DNA from: Alcanivorax sediminis
GTDB taxonomy: Bacteria; Pseudomonadota; Gammaproteobacteria; Pseudomonadales; Alcanivoracaceae
Direction of reading: 5' to 3'
Length of the DNA stretch: 64,000 nt
Assembly (NCBI RefSeq): GCF_009601165.1
Contig: NZ_WIRE01000003.1
Span: 62,001 to 126,000, forward strand
Position 1 is the first letter of the stretch. Each line of letters opens with the position of its first letter. Positions 63,306 through 64,000 of this stretch are shown here, one piece after another. The translations under genes were made by a program, and so were the position numbers. The notes under the pieces are model-generated. The model was not told the DNA's origin. It was given only the letters and a program-made list of their open reading frames with translations, and did not search any database.

Positions 63306-64000
63306 GTGGAAATGTTATCCGGCGCGGAAATGGTGGTCCGTGCATTGCAAGACGAGGGAGTGGAGTACATCTTCGGGTATCCCGGAGGCTCCGTACTGCA
63401 CATCTATGATGCCTTGTTCCAGCAAGACAAGGTCAGCCATATTCTGGTGCGTCACGAGCAGGCTGCGACCCACGCAGCAGACGGTTATGCCCGTGCCACT
63501 GGTAAACCGGGTGTGGTCATGGTGACCTCTGGCCCGGGTGCCACTAACGCCATTACGGGCCTGGCGACAGCTTTCATGGACTCTATTCCCATGGTCGTCC
63601 TGTCAGGTCAGGTGCGTTCCGACTGGATTGGCGATGACGCCTTCCAGGAGACCGACATGATCGGCGTGTCCCGTCCGGTGGTGAAGCACAGCTTCATGGT
63701 CCGCGATGCCAAGGATATCCCGGAAATCATGAAGAAGGCGTTCTACATTGCCACCACTGGCCGTCCGGGCCCGGTTCTTGTCGATATCCCCAAGGATCAG
63801 ACCGCGCCGAACGTGAAGAACCCCTACGAATACCCCAAGAAAGTGAAGATGCGCTCCTATGCGCCGGTCAGCCGCGGCCATTCCGGCCAGATCCGCAAGG
63901 CAGTGGAAGAGCTGATGAAGGCCAAGCGTCCGGTGATCTATGCCGGTGGTGGTGTGGTTCAGGGCGAGGGCAGTGAGCTGCTGACCCAGCTGGCTCATCG
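63306..64000 (+). CDS. ilvI: Acetolactate synthase large subunit (3' end missing)
   Basis: The enzyme condenses two pyruvates, or pyruvate with 2-oxobutyrate, in branched-chain amino acid synthesis, using thiamine diphosphate. The first 231 residues are present and the frame runs off the window. They carry [26 protein letters not shown], the ThDP-activating Glu in [20 protein letters not shown], and [23 protein letters not shown] 63306 follows GAGGT at the right distance; ATG 63312 is the alternative. It is probably the AHAS III-type catalytic subunit, with ilvH expected next. Confidence 0.95.
   Translation, partial: MEMLSGAEMVVRALQDEGVEYIFGYPGGSVLHIYDALFQQDKVSHILVRHEQAATHAADGYARATGKPGVVMVTSGPGATNAITGLATAFMDSIPMVVLSGQVRSDWIGDDAFQETDMIGVSRPVVKHSFMVRDAKDIPEIMKKAFYIATTGRPGPVLVDIPKDQTAPNVKNPYEYPKKVKMRSYAPVSRGHSGQIRKAVEELMKAKRPVIYAGGGVVQGEGSELLTQLAH

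Overview
The window reads as chromosome of a marine gammaproteobacterium close to Alcanivorax. Three things point there. A fused fatty acyl-CoA reductase resembles the Marinobacter wax-ester enzyme. A phasin-like protein, an epoxide hydrolase and a GMC alcohol oxidase indicate lipid and hydrocarbon metabolism. The block from about 29.7 to 62.3 kb keeps the Pseudomonas aeruginosa order clpB-pgeF-rluD-bamD-pilSR-thiO-minor pilins-ispH-fkpB-lspA-ileS-ribF-murJ-rpsT-proB-obg-rpmA-rplU-ispB. The genus is inferred. No rRNA, tRNA, insertion sequence, phage or CRISPR was found.

Layout. 0-4.5 kb: ssb, then the type II secretion genes gspN-gspC-gspD. 4.7-7.2 kb: a class III adenylate cyclase coupled to a TPR-like lipoprotein. 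7.4-8.9 kb: epoxide hydrolase and a MazG-like protein. 9.0-15.6 kb: a lipid module with a three-gene GMC oxidase operon, a structured RNA candidate, fatty acyl-CoA reductase, and a divergent FabR/DesT-like TetR regulator with three operator-like sites between it and the reductase. 15.7-29.6 kb: mixed accessory genes (nitroreductase, ABM protein, MoxR/VWA pair, 7TM hybrid kinase, small barrel, UbiB-like kinase, phasin, SDR, AraC regulator, HIT protein, SelW-like protein, YajG lipoprotein). 29.7-42.2 kb: core genes ispB, rplU-rpmA-obg-proB, rpsT, murJ, ribF-ileS-lspA-fkpB-ispH. 42.3-54.5 kb: minor pilins, pilY1, thiO and pilSR. 54.6-64 kb: nadE, bamD, rluD, a lipoprotein, pgeF, clpB with a sigma-32 promoter, a DUF4124 protein and the start of ilvI.

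How the genes work together. The reductase would make fatty alcohols and the GMC enzyme could oxidise them. The minor pilins and PilY1 prime type IV pili under PilS/PilR control. BamD and MurJ serve envelope assembly.

The most unusual signal is not a protein. Short blocks of 7-bp repeats, with a different unit at each site, recur between genes. At four convergent junctions a block touches or nearly touches the stop codon of the minus-strand gene. At three of these a second block lies in inverted orientation by the opposing gene, and two of those enclose a rho-independent terminator. Related heptamers sit in the ispH leader, at the ribF promoter and beside the putative small RNA. I could not run searches, alignments or folding programs; all assignments rest on reading the sequence and on remembered family motifs.
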